DNA of 51,420 bases from Mesorhizobium sp. LSJC280B00 (GTDB taxonomy: Bacteria > Pseudomonadota > Alphaproteobacteria > Rhizobiales > Rhizobiaceae). This document shows positions 25,134 through 33,465 of this stretch, in pieces (position 1 is the first letter of the stretch; every line of letters starts with the position of its first letter). The stretch covers positions 292,385-343,804 of the forward strand of contig NZ_AYVL01000004.1 in assembly GCF_000502835.1 (NCBI RefSeq), written 5' to 3'. The translations under genes and the position numbers were made by a program. The notes beneath the pieces are model-generated. The model saw nothing but the letters and a program-made list of their open reading frames with translations. It was not told the origin of the DNA and searched no databases.

Positions 25134-27403
25134 CAGCCTCCCCGTTCCGCCTCGATCGCCGCCAGGATGCGCGGCGGCGACATCGGGATATGCGTCATCC
25201 GCACGCCCGCGGCGTTCGAGACCGCATTGGCGATCGCCGCCAGCGGCGGCACGATAGAGGTCTCGCCGACGCCGCGCACCCCGTAAGGATGGTTAGGATT
25301 GGGGATTTCGAGGATCTGCGTGTCGATCATCGGCAGGTCCGAGCAGACCGGGATCCGGTAATCGAGGAAGCCAGGGTTCTGCAGCCGCCCGTCCTTGCCG
25401 TAGATATACTCCTCGTTGAGCGCCCAGCCGATGCCTTGTGCGGCACCCCCCTGGTATTGCCCCTCGACATAGGTCGGATGCACCGCCTTGCCGGCGTCCT
25501 GAACGACGGTGTAGCGCAGCACCCTGGTCGAGCCTGTCTCGGGATCCACCTCGATATCGCAGATATGGGTGGCGAAGGAGACGCCGGCGCCGTCGGCGAC
25601 GAGCTCACTGTGGCCTGCGATCGGTCCCCCCGTCTTCCCTGACGCGGCTGCGATCTCCTTCAGCGACAATGCTGCAAGGTTGTCGTATTTCTCGCCCTTG
25701 GCAATCGCGTGACCTTTTTCCCAGACCACGTCGTCGACGGGAATGTCCCACATCTGTGCGGCGCGTTCCCGCAACACCTTGATAGCGTTGCGAGCGGCGG
25801 AGATCGTCGCCATCGAAGACGAGAAGGTGCCGCGGCTGCCGTCCGTCATATCGTTGTAGCCGAGGCTGGAGGTATCGGCGACCACCGCCTTGATTTGCTC
25901 ATAGGGGATACCGAGCTCCTCCGCCGCCACCAGCGACAGCGACGCGCGCGAACCACCCACGTCCACGGTTCCGACGGCAAGGGAGACCGAGCCGTCCATG
26001 CCGATGTTGAGGTCGGTGCAGGTCTGGCCACCGAAATTGAACCAGAAGCCGCAGGCCATTCCGCGGCCCTGGTTCTTGCCGAGCGGCGCCTTCATGTGCG
26101 GATGATTCTTCACCGCCTCCAGCGTCGGCCCGATGCCGATCGGGCCGTATACCGGTCCATAGGACGATCTGGTGCCTTCCTGCGCCGCGTTCCTGATCCG
26201 GAACTCGACGGGGTCCATGCCGATCTCCTTGGCCAGCTCGTCGACCGCACTTTCCACCGCAAACGCCGCCATCGGAGCCGACGGCGCGCGATAGGCCGCG
26301 GTCTTGGGCCGGTTGACAAGCACTTCGTAGCCGACCGTCCTGACGTTCTCGAGCTTGTAGCAGGCAAAGGCCGTCATGGCGCCGATCTCGGCCCACGTGC
26401 CGGCATAGGGGCCGCAGCTATAGCGCAGCGTCGCCTCGGCCGCCGTGATCGTGCCGTCCTTGCGGGCGCCGATCCGAACATCGATCGAGGTGGCGCTGGT
26501 CGGGCCGGAGGCGCGGAACACCTCGTCGCGCGTCATGACCAGCTTGACCGGCCGCCCGGCCTTGCGTGACAGCGCCAGTGCCACCGGCTCGGCCCAGACA
26601 TGGGTCTTGCCGCCGAAACCGCCGCCGATCTCCGAGGAGGTGACGCGCAGCTTCGAGGCTTCCATGCCAAGCAGCTGGGCGCAGTGTTGGCGGTAGACAA
26701 AATGGCCTTGCGTACAGACCCAGAGGTCGGCGGTGCCGTCGGAGCTGACATTGGCCACGCAGGCATGCGGCTCGATATAGCCCTGGTGCGTCTGCTCGGT
26801 CTTGAAGGAGCGTTCGACGACGAAATCGGCCTGGCCGAAACCTTCATGGATGTCGCCATGGCCGTACTGGGTGCGCTTGGTGACGTTTGAAGGCTTGACG
26901 GGCTTTTGCTCGAGGCCCTCGGTGAAGATGGCGTCGTTGATCAGGGGTGCGGAGTGCTTCATCGCCTCGTCGACGTCGGTGACATGCGGCAGCACCTCGT
27001 AGTCGACCTCGATCAGCTTCAGTGCCTGCCTCGCCGTGCGGGCATCGACCGCAGCCACCGCGGCCACGGCATGGCCGTCATAGAGCGCTTTCTTGCGCGC
27101 CATGCAGTTGTCGAGGATGTCGTACATGGCGGCATCGCCGTCGGTGAGGTCGGGCAGGTCGGCCGCGGTGATCACGGCCTTGACGCCGGCGAGCTTCTCC
27201 GCCTTCGACGTGTCGATCTTCCTGATCGTGGCATGTGCATGGGGGCTTCTGAGAACGCGCCCGACCAGTTGCCCGGCCATGTTGAAGTCGGCGCCATAGC
27301 GTGCGCGGCCCGTCACCTTGTCGACGCCGTCGGGACGGATGGGACGCGTGCCGACAGAGGTGAAATTGCGTCCGGAGTAACGCGGATCGAAATTCATCGT
27401 CAT
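25133..27403 (-). CDS. Molybdenum hydroxylase large (Mo-binding) subunit
   Basis: A 756-residue subunit of the xanthine dehydrogenase/aldehyde oxidase/CoxL superfamily. The hammerhead domain starts 'RPDGVDKVTGRARYGADF'; the Mo domain has 'EIGGGFGGKTHVWAEPVALALSRKAGRPVKLVMTRDE', 'TAAYRAPSAPMAAFAVE', and the C-terminal catalytic-glutamate motif 'GVRGVGETSIVPPLAAIANAV'. The active loop AYRAPSAP is neither the AYRCSFR of form I CO dehydrogenase nor the AYRGAGR of form II, so this is not a CO dehydrogenase; substrate unknown (aldehyde, purine or N-heterocycle). ATG 27403 overlaps the 2Fe-2S gene stop as ATGA. Confidence 0.9.
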   Translation of the reverse strand: MTMNFDPRYSGRNFTSVGTRPIRPDGVDKVTGRARYGADFNMAGQLVGRVLRSPHAHATIRKIDTSKAEKLAGVKAVITAADLPDLTDGDAAMYDILDNCMARKKALYDGHAVAAVAAVDARTARQALKLIEVDYEVLPHVTDVDEAMKHSAPLINDAIFTEGLEQKPVKPSNVTKRTQYGHGDIHEGFGQADFVVERSFKTEQTHQGYIEPHACVANVSSDGTADLWVCTQGHFVYRQHCAQLLGMEASKLRVTSSEIGGGFGGKTHVWAEPVALALSRKAGRPVKLVMTRDEVFRASGPTSATSIDVRIGARKDGTITAAEATLRYSCGPYAGTWAEIGAMTAFACYKLENVRTVGYEVLVNRPKTAAYRAPSAPMAAFAVESAVDELAKEIGMDPVEFRIRNAAQEGTRSSYGPVYGPIGIGPTLEAVKNHPHMKAPLGKNQGRGMACGFWFNFGGQTCTDLNIGMDGSVSLAVGTVDVGGSRASLSLVAAEELGIPYEQIKAVVADTSSLGYNDMTDGSRGTFSSSMATISAARNAIKVLRERAAQMWDIPVDDVVWEKGHAIAKGEKYDNLAALSLKEIAAASGKTGGPIAGHSELVADGAGVSFATHICDIEVDPETGSTRVLRYTVVQDAGKAVHPTYVEGQYQGGAAQGIGWALNEEYIYGKDGRLQNPGFLDYRIPVCSDLPMIDTQILEIPNPNHPYGVRGVGETSIVPPLAAIANAVSNAAGVRMTHIPMSPPRILAAIEAERGG

Positions 27404-27876
27404 GCTCCCTTCATCACGCTGGCGGCGTCCTGAACGGCACGCACGATCTTGTCATAGCCGGTGCAGCGGCAGAGGTTCCCGGCGAGGCCGAAGCGGATCT
27501 CCTCCTCGGTCGGATCGGGATTCTTGGCCAAAAGGTCCTTGGCAGCCATGAGGAAGCCCGGCGTGCAGACGCCGCATTGGAGTGCGGCGTGTTCCAGAAA
27601 TTTCTGCTGCAGCGGATGCAGCCTGTCGCCATGCGCCATGCCCTCGATGGTCTCGACGTGCCGGCCCTCGGCCTCCGCGCCGAGCACCAGGCACGAGCAC
27701 ACCAGCCGATCGTCGAGGATGATGCTGCAGGCCCCACAGTCGCCGGTGCCGCAGCCTTCCTTGGCGCCCGTCAGCCCCAGGCGATCGCGCAGGACATCAA
27801 GCAGCGTCTCGTCCGGCTGGCAAAGAAACTCGACATTGTCGCCGTTGATTGTCGTTGATACTGCCACACCAGCCAT
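27400..27876 (-). CDS. Molybdenum hydroxylase 2Fe-2S subunit
   Basis: A 158-residue CoxS/XdhA-type electron-transfer subunit with two 2Fe-2S clusters: plant-ferredoxin type in 'GAKEGCGTGDCGACSIILDDRLVCSCL' and the C-terminal 'QCGVCTPGFLMAAKDLL' plus 'NLCRCTGYDKIV'. All eight cysteines are present. Two adjacent ATGs occur; the second, at 27876, is better spaced from AGGAGG and overlaps the TGA of the FAD subunit. Electrons pass from the Mo centre through these clusters to the FAD subunit. Confidence 0.93.
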   Translation of the reverse strand: MAGVAVSTTINGDNVEFLCQPDETLLDVLRDRLGLTGAKEGCGTGDCGACSIILDDRLVCSCLVLGAEAEGRHVETIEGMAHGDRLHPLQQKFLEHAALQCGVCTPGFLMAAKDLLAKNPDPTEEEIRFGLAGNLCRCTGYDKIVRAVQDAASVMKGA

Positions 27877-28736
27877 CATTTGCCTCCTGCGCGTGCATAG
27901 GCGGTCGTGGCGGCCCGCTTGGCCAGCACACCCGCGACTTTCCGTCTGAATTCGATAGTGCCGCGCTTGTCGTCGATCGGGCGGCAGGCGCCCGAGCAGA
28001 CCTTGGCGAGCCTCTCCAGCGTGGCTTCGTCCAGCTTGGAGCCGATGAGAACCTCGGCGGCCTCCTCGACCAGAATCACCGTCGGCGCCACGGCGCCCAA
28101 CGCCAGACGGGCGGATTTGACGCGACCTTGCTCATCGAGCGTCAAGTTCACGCCGGCGCTTACCACCGCGATGTCCATCTCCGTGCGCGGAATGAAACGC
28201 AGATAGGCATCGCCCGAACGCGGCAGACGGCTGTCGAGCAGGATTGCCTCGACGATCTCGCCCTTGGCCAGCGACGTCTTGCCCGGCCCAGTCGGCACCG
28301 CTTCCACGGCAATCGTGCGCCTGGTTCCCGGGCCGACGACCACAGCCTTGGCGCCAGCGGCCACCAGCGCCGGCACGCTGTCGGCGGCCGGCGAGGCGTT
28401 GCACAGATTGCCGACGATGGTGCAGCGTCCCTGCACCTGCTTCGAGCCGATCAGCTTGGCCGCTTCGACGACGCCGGGCCATGCCTTCTGCAGGGCCGTG
28501 TTCTCGCCCAGCACGGCGCAGGGGACCGCGGCGCCGATGCTGAAGCCCTCGGCTGTTTCCCTGATCTCGCCAAGCCCGTCGATCGCCTTGATGTCGACGA
28601 TCAGGTCGGGTTCGATAAAGCCGCCTTTCATTCGCACCAAGAGGTCGCTGCCTCCGGCGAGGATGGCGGCCGTGCCGGCTGAACCGGCCAACAGGCCGGC
28701 GGCGTCTTCAATTGAAAGCGGACGTATGTAACGCAT
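27876..28736 (-). CDS. Molybdenum hydroxylase FAD-binding subunit
   Basis: A 286-residue CoxM/XdhB-type flavoprotein subunit. 'AILAGGSDLLVRMKGG' is the first FAD-binding loop, 'TIVGNLCNASPAADSVPALVAAGAKAVVVG' the second (variant of the TIGGN motif), and the C-terminal CO-dehydrogenase flavoprotein domain follows. AGGGGAGA precedes ATG 28736. First gene of the operon FAD - 2Fe-2S - Mo subunit - MoaD-like, all four overlapping. The 137 bp before it, up to the repeat at 28873, hold no gene; the promoter must lie there or in the repeat. Confidence 0.92.
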   Translation of the reverse strand: MRYIRPLSIEDAAGLLAGSAGTAAILAGGSDLLVRMKGGFIEPDLIVDIKAIDGLGEIRETAEGFSIGAAVPCAVLGENTALQKAWPGVVEAAKLIGSKQVQGRCTIVGNLCNASPAADSVPALVAAGAKAVVVGPGTRRTIAVEAVPTGPGKTSLAKGEIVEAILLDSRLPRSGDAYLRFIPRTEMDIAVVSAGVNLTLDEQGRVKSARLALGAVAPTVILVEEAAEVLIGSKLDEATLERLAKVCSGACRPIDDKRGTIEFRRKVAGVLAKRAATTAYARAGGK

Positions 28737-28872
28737 CGTCTCCCCTTAGTGGTCATAGTCACACCAACTGATATAACCGTCTCTCCACAATGGCCATCCT
28801 GTTCGTGCATTCGCGGATTGGGCCAGGCGCCGCAATTTCATTTGCTCGCCCAATTGGACGCGCCGCCAGCCA

Positions 28873-28952
28873 CTAATGCTCGATCGGTCCCTTCGGCATG
28901 ACCAGCGCGGTGCCGGCTGTCGTCGGGCGCTCGATCATGCGACGGACGCGAG
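28873..28952 (-). pseudogene. Displaced duplicate of the MFS gene 3' end
   Basis: An 80-bp segment matching 31585-31664 at all but three positions. It encodes the last 26 residues of the MFS protein at 31.6-33.2 kb ('RVRRMIERPTTAGTALVMP' through 'GPIEH') and a stop. All three differences are silent (GCC/GCA, ACC/ACG, TAG/TAA), so the copy derives from a homologue that was under coding constraint. It stands alone, with unrelated sequence upstream, and together with the other copy frames the 766-residue gene. Confidence 0.88.
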
Positions 28953-29063
28953 CGCAGTCCAGCACCGCGCCGACCGATCCGTAAGTCATCCGTAAGTGCG
29001 CTCCCTCTATGTCCTGTTTCGAACCAGGCGACATGTCTGCGCCGTACAGAGAGGGAAACGAAC

Positions 29064-31364
29064 ATGAGCACGCTCCTTGCACCAATTGTGATTGGCCCCG
29101 TATCGGTCTTGAGTACCTCGGTCCGTATCGATGGGCCGCTTCCCGGCTCGAGCATTTCCCTCCTGGTAAATGGCGTACCCGTCCCTGCGGTAAATGCCGG
29201 CGCCACAACCAGTACCTTTGTGCCGGTCGCCGCAGGCTCCCTCAACGTGGGGGATGCATTGACCGCACGTTGGACGCTCGGCGCCGAAACCAGTGATCCA
29301 AGCCCGGTCCCGATCGTCGTGCTCGGGTATCCCTCGACGCTAAGCGCATTGGTGTATTTGAGTCAGGTGCACGAGTGCGTCGACTGGGTGCTGATAGGCG
29401 CAGCCTATCCTGGCGCCACGGTCGAGATTTTCAACGGCGGCGCATTGATTGGCAGCGATACTGCACGCGGAAATGTCGTACCAGTGCGCATTCGCGGGGC
29501 GATCCAGGCTAACGATGTGCTTAGCGCAGTGCAGTCCGTTCAGACGCCTGCCGGACAGGTGAAGAGCAGTCAGACCCCGAGCTTGCCCGCCGAACAGACG
29601 CCGTATCGGGAAAATACCATGCCGGCACCAGCAGTCGGCCCGGTTCCTGGGTGCGCGCAAGCAGTACCCGTCAGGGGGTTGGCTCAAGGCGCCACCACGA
29701 AGGTCCACTTCAATGGCGACGTGCTGGAATATCCTTTCGTCGGTGCCAACCTCCTGGCGCTGCTTGGCCGTGCCGCGCACAATCCGGATGTCTTCAGCGC
29801 CACGCAGCACTTCGAGCGCTGCAATGCATCAAGTCCGTCATCTGCCCCTCCGGTGATCGTCGACGAAACCTTGCCGGTTAGAAAGCCCGTAATCGACGCC
29901 TCACAGTACTCCTGCCCGGCAGCCCGTGCTTTGCCTATCTCCAATCTCGAGCCCGGCGCGACATTGACGATCCAACTTGTCGATCCGACTTCGGGTGCAG
30001 CTACCGTGCTCGGGAGAATCGGAGTCGGCGAGGATGTGAGTTCCGGCCAATACTGGATTCCCGACGTGTCGGCCCTGATCCCGGCCTCGCCACCGTTTCC
30101 ATCGCTCGTCGTCATCCAGGAGCTATGCGGCAAGACAGCCACATCGGATAAGTTGCTAGTGGTAGGGTCTTACCAGGGCAGCGTATTTCCGCCGACCGTC
30201 ATGGAGCCTGCATTTGAATGTGCAAGCGGCGCTTTCGTCAACAGCGTCGACAACGCGGTCGTACGTTTGTACTCGGATGCGCCAGATTCTCCTGTAATCA
30301 GCAAGCCCGTATTCAGTTTTGGCGGCCTCGTCTGGGTCGAGACATTTCGGCCGTTGCGCGCCGGCGAGCACATTCACGCCGAGCTGGAGCTTACTTGTCA
30401 GCCCCTCGCACTTCGGGTCGGGGGCCCGATCAAAGTGTCCGACCTGACCCCACTCAAGACCCCGGATATTCAACAGCCCGTCCGGGTCTTCCAGCGGTTA
30501 ATTTACGTATCAGGCGTGATTCCCGGGGCGCGCGTGCATGTATTCGTGAACGGGAAGTGGCGCGCCAGCGATACGCCACTTGGTTGGACGACGCTCTTCT
30601 TCGGGATTTACGTGGGCAAGCTCAAGGTAGAAGACCAAATTACGGTGATGCAGACATTGTGCACGAAGATGTCTCCGCTCACCAGAGTTCCCGTCAATGT
30701 CACCCTCGGGGAAATGCTGCTCTCCGCGGCTCCCCCGTCCCTGATAGCGGGCCAGCCGGCGACGATAACCATCAAAGCAGTCGACGCCGATAACAAGTCC
30801 CAATCGGTTGGAGGGACCATATCGCAAGGGGGCGCGGTGGTCGGGGCCACCAACACAGCGTTCACGCTATCTCCGCCGACCGGCCAAGCATCGGTCAGCT
30901 TGCAAGTTGCAGCCGTTGGCTACAAGACCGAGACCATCAGTATTCCCCTTACTGCGGCGCCGGTCGTCAAGCCGGCGATGCTGACGATAGCAACGGGTCT
31001 CTGGTTCAACGCCACTAAGAAAGAAATCACTGAAATCACCTGGCACCTGCAGGGGCCATCCGGCAGCTTTTCAAAGACCGAAAAGCCGAACGCAGAGCCG
31101 GCGTTGGTTCAGTTCGCGTTGCCCAAGCCGGCCGGCGGCGGGTTCACGCCGTTCACTCTCAGCTGCGAGGTCACATTCCAGTTCCAGGATTTCAATTTCA
31201 TCTCAGGCGTATCTGGGACGAGGTCGAGTGACTTTATCGAGGGAGGCCTCATAAAGCCGTCTCCATCAACCGTCGAGATGTATTGGAGCGGTACCGACCT
31301 GACGATCAACTTCCTGGTAAAGTGGATACAGCAGGGCGATTATTTCGTCATAGAGCTCATGTAG
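29064..31364 (+). CDS. Tandem beta-sandwich repeat protein, unknown function
   Basis: A 766-residue protein with no recognised family. It contains about six tandem units of 80-95 residues (roughly 6-87, 91-173, 186-266, 269-366, 374-458, 463-546), each with a pattern like 'VxGxxPGAxVxVxxNGxxxG' then 'GxLxxxDxIxAxQ' and a final strand 'SxxSxxVxV'. Examples are 'LIGAAYPGATVEIFNGGALIG' and 'VSGVIPGARVHVFVNGKWRAS'. Units 2-6 mostly carry one Cys near the start and one near the end, suggesting a disulfide. A seventh Ig-like unit (548-634) and a distinct C-terminal domain (636-766) follow. There is no signal peptide or membrane segment. GAGAGGGAAA precedes the ATG. Codon use looks less GC-rich than neighbours. 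It is monocistronic and lies between 80-bp duplicates. Confidence 0.85.
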   Translation: MSTLLAPIVIGPVSVLSTSVRIDGPLPGSSISLLVNGVPVPAVNAGATTSTFVPVAAGSLNVGDALTARWTLGAETSDPSPVPIVVLGYPSTLSALVYLSQVHECVDWVLIGAAYPGATVEIFNGGALIGSDTARGNVVPVRIRGAIQANDVLSAVQSVQTPAGQVKSSQTPSLPAEQTPYRENTMPAPAVGPVPGCAQAVPVRGLAQGATTKVHFNGDVLEYPFVGANLLALLGRAAHNPDVFSATQHFERCNASSPSSAPPVIVDETLPVRKPVIDASQYSCPAARALPISNLEPGATLTIQLVDPTSGAATVLGRIGVGEDVSSGQYWIPDVSALIPASPPFPSLVVIQELCGKTATSDKLLVVGSYQGSVFPPTVMEPAFECASGAFVNSVDNAVVRLYSDAPDSPVISKPVFSFGGLVWVETFRPLRAGEHIHAELELTCQPLALRVGGPIKVSDLTPLKTPDIQQPVRVFQRLIYVSGVIPGARVHVFVNGKWRASDTPLGWTTLFFGIYVGKLKVEDQITVMQTLCTKMSPLTRVPVNVTLGEMLLSAAPPSLIAGQPATITIKAVDADNKSQSVGGTISQGGAVVGATNTAFTLSPPTGQASVSLQVAAVGYKTETISIPLTAAPVVKPAMLTIATGLWFNATKKEITEITWHLQGPSGSFSKTEKPNAEPALVQFALPKPAGGGFTPFTLSCEVTFQFQDFNFISGVSGTRSSDFIEGGLIKPSPSTVEMYWSGTDLTINFLVKWIQQGDYFVIELM

Positions 31365-31398
31365 TCGAATCGCCAGCGGAAGGGCGTCAGGGTGGCTG

Positions 31399-31435
31399 GA
31401 GCGGTTCATCGTTTCACGGAAACGGCGAACCGCTC
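31399..31435. terminator. Nested hairpin after the repeat-protein gene
   Basis: GAGCGGTTC / GAACCGCTC with an inner GTTTC / GAAAC stem, 35 bp after the stop at 31364. There is no following T-run. The sequence style matches interspersed Rhizobiales repeats, so it may be both repeat and transcript end. Confidence 0.5.
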
Positions 31436-31486
31436 TGTCTCTTCCGGACGGAAAACCGTTTCACACTTTTCCTGGAATTGCGCTGG

Positions 31487-31522
31487 AGCGGGATGCGTTC
31501 AAATTGAACGGTGCATCCCGCT
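31487..31522. terminator. Second nested hairpin, interspersed-repeat style
   Basis: A 10-bp stem AGCGGGATGC / GCATCCCGCT enclosing a 6-bp stem GTTCAA / TTGAAC, followed by a T-rich stretch (TTATCTATTTGTTTT). On the + strand it could terminate the 766-residue gene; on the - strand it lies beyond the MFS stop. Confidence 0.6.
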
Positions 31523-31584
31523 TTATCTATTTGTTTTAACCGCATTTCTGCGACGTCAAGTGATTCCCTTGGCTGCAAAATGCT

Positions 31585-31664
31585 TTAATGCTCGATCGGT
31601 CCCTTCGGCATGACCAGCGCCGTGCCTGCTGTCGTCGGGCGCTCGATCATGCGACGGACGCGAG
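31585..31664 (-). repeat. 80-bp direct repeat, copy within intact MFS gene
   Basis: The 3' end of the MFS gene, nearly identical to 28873-28952 and in the same orientation. The two copies are 2712 bp apart. Confidence 0.9.
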
Positions 31665-33228
31665 GTGGCTCGTTGCCGCTGTGCAGCGCCCTTATGCGCT
31701 CGCCGATGACCGCGTCGGCGTAGGTGGCGCGCCGATTGTGGCGGATATATTCGACCCAGGTCGGCGTGTGGTAGTGCTCGATCCATATCGAGGGATTTTC
31801 GAGATCGCGCGCCAATGTCCAGTTGCGGGCGCCGTCACGGCGGCGAACGCGGCCGCGCTCGGCCATGGTGGCGAGGAATTCCGGTACGTCCTCGTTGCGG
31901 ATGACATATTCGATCATGATGGCGATGGGACCGCTGCGCGGCTTGAGATCAAGCGCCAGATGCGGCTCCTGAAAACGGTTGAGCGGGTCGAGGTTGAGCA
32001 CCGCCTGCTGCGGCAGCGGCAGCAGCAGGCCGATGGCGCCTCCCGCCAGCATGGCGACACTGGCCGCCATCAGGGCGACTTCGGCGCCATGCGCGTCGGC
32101 GACGACGCCCCAGACCCAGCTGCCGAGCGCGATGCCGCCGAAGGTCGCGGTCTGGTAGACCGAAAGCACGCGGCCGACCACCCAGCGCGGCGTCGACATC
32201 TGGACGGTGACGTTGAAGTGCGAAAGCGCGGTCACCCAGCAGGCGCCGCCGAGCAGCAGGCCGAGCGAGGTCTGCCAGGCATTCTCGCTGAGCGCGGCAT
32301 TGAAGGCGCAGAGCGCGAAGCCGGCGAATGCCATGCGCACCATGGTTTCGCTGGACAGCAGCTGCCGCAGCCTGACGCTGATCAGCGCGCCGCCGACGGC
32401 GCCGATGCCGAAGGCGCCGAGCATGATGCCGTAGCTCAAGGCATCACCCTTGACGACGTCACGCGCGACCAGCGGCAGCAGCGCCAGGACCGCGCCGGCG
32501 CTGAAGCCGAAAGCCGAGCTCCTGACCAGCACCTTGCCGATATTGGGCGACATGGCGACGTAGCGCAGGCCGGCGCCCATGGCGGCGCCCAGCGTCTCGC
32601 GCGGCAAGGTCGATGCCGGCAGTTCCGGCTTCCAGCGGGCCAGCACGACGATGAGGCCGACATAGCTCAGCGTGTTGGCGGCGAAGGCGGCGGCAGCGCC
32701 TGCCGCGGCAACGATGATGCCACCGATCGCCGGGCCGACGCTGCGCGTCAGGTTGAAGCCCATCGAGTTGAGCGCGATCGCCGCCGGCACCTTGGTGCGA
32801 GGCACCATGTCGCCGACCGAAGCCTGCCAGGACGGGCTGTTGAGCGCGGTGCCGCTGTCGATCAGGAAGGTGAAGGCGAGCAGCGTCCACGGCGTCATCA
32901 GGTCGAGATAGGTGAAGACGGTCAGAAGAGCCGAGACGACGAGCATGAAGATCTGGGCGATCAGCATGATTTTGCGCCGGTTGAAGCTGTCGGCGATGGC
33001 GCCGGCCAGCAGCGCGAAGAGCATGATCGGCAAGGTGGTCGAGGCCTGGACCAATGCCACCTGGTAGGACGAGGTGGCGATCGTCGTCATCATCCAGGCG
33101 GCGCCAACGCCCTGGATGAGGCCACCGAAATTGGAGACGAGGCTGGCGGACCACACCGCCCGGAAGATGCCGTGCCGGAACGGCGCCAGCGCCGAGGCGC
33201 TTTCGCTTTCCGGTGTGTCGTCGTTCAT
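31585..33228 (-). CDS. MFS_3/EntS-type exporter with C-terminal dimeric barrel
   Basis: A 547-residue protein. Residues 1-400 form a twelve-helix MFS_3 (DUF894, enterobactin-exporter-like) transporter: 'FRHGIFRAVWSASLVSNFGGLIQGVGAAWMMT', 'AGAIADSFNRRKIMLIAQ' (loop 2-3 motif), 'GDMVPRTKVPAAIALNSMGFNLTRSVGPAIGG'. Residues about 430-530 are a soluble antibiotic-monooxygenase-like barrel ('IEYVIRNEDVPEFLATMAERGRVRRRDGARNWTLARDL'), a common fusion in this family. Start at 33228 follows the family; the ORF extends 18 codons further. The extreme C-terminus is what is duplicated at 28873-28952. Confidence 0.87.
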   Translation of the reverse strand: MNDDTPESESASALAPFRHGIFRAVWSASLVSNFGGLIQGVGAAWMMTTIATSSYQVALVQASTTLPIMLFALLAGAIADSFNRRKIMLIAQIFMLVVSALLTVFTYLDLMTPWTLLAFTFLIDSGTALNSPSWQASVGDMVPRTKVPAAIALNSMGFNLTRSVGPAIGGIIVAAAGAAAAFAANTLSYVGLIVVLARWKPELPASTLPRETLGAAMGAGLRYVAMSPNIGKVLVRSSAFGFSAGAVLALLPLVARDVVKGDALSYGIMLGAFGIGAVGGALISVRLRQLLSSETMVRMAFAGFALCAFNAALSENAWQTSLGLLLGGACWVTALSHFNVTVQMSTPRWVVGRVLSVYQTATFGGIALGSWVWGVVADAHGAEVALMAASVAMLAGGAIGLLLPLPQQAVLNLDPLNRFQEPHLALDLKPRSGPIAIMIEYVIRNEDVPEFLATMAERGRVRRRDGARNWTLARDLENPSIWIEHYHTPTWVEYIRHNRRATYADAVIGERIRALHSGNEPPRVRRMIERPTTAGTALVMPKGPIEH

Positions 33229-33465
33229 AAATGCTGTCCCGGGCTCAAATGCGTTTGTTCTTCCGATCAATCGGCCCCGCAAGCCGTGGGTTCAAAAAAT
33301 AGAACATCATTTCGCAAAGGGCGAACGCATTCTGGAAAAACATCATGGTCCAACAACAAGATAGCGGGCAGGTCAGCGCGTGCCGCTGCAGGCTGAACGA
33401 TCGGTCAGGCAGGCGGTACCGCTTGCCGAGCGCTGCCATGTGATTGGCAGGCACCGGCGGCACTT

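Noticed and set aside
33328..33365. Sequence resembling half of the 3812-3860 palindrome upstream of the MFS_3 gene
   Set aside because: Only one arm is recognisable and the match is imperfect; at most a decayed copy.
31588..33396. Plus-strand ORF of 602 codons opposite the MFS exporter
   Set aside because: Composition of an antisense frame; the minus strand encodes twelve membrane helices.
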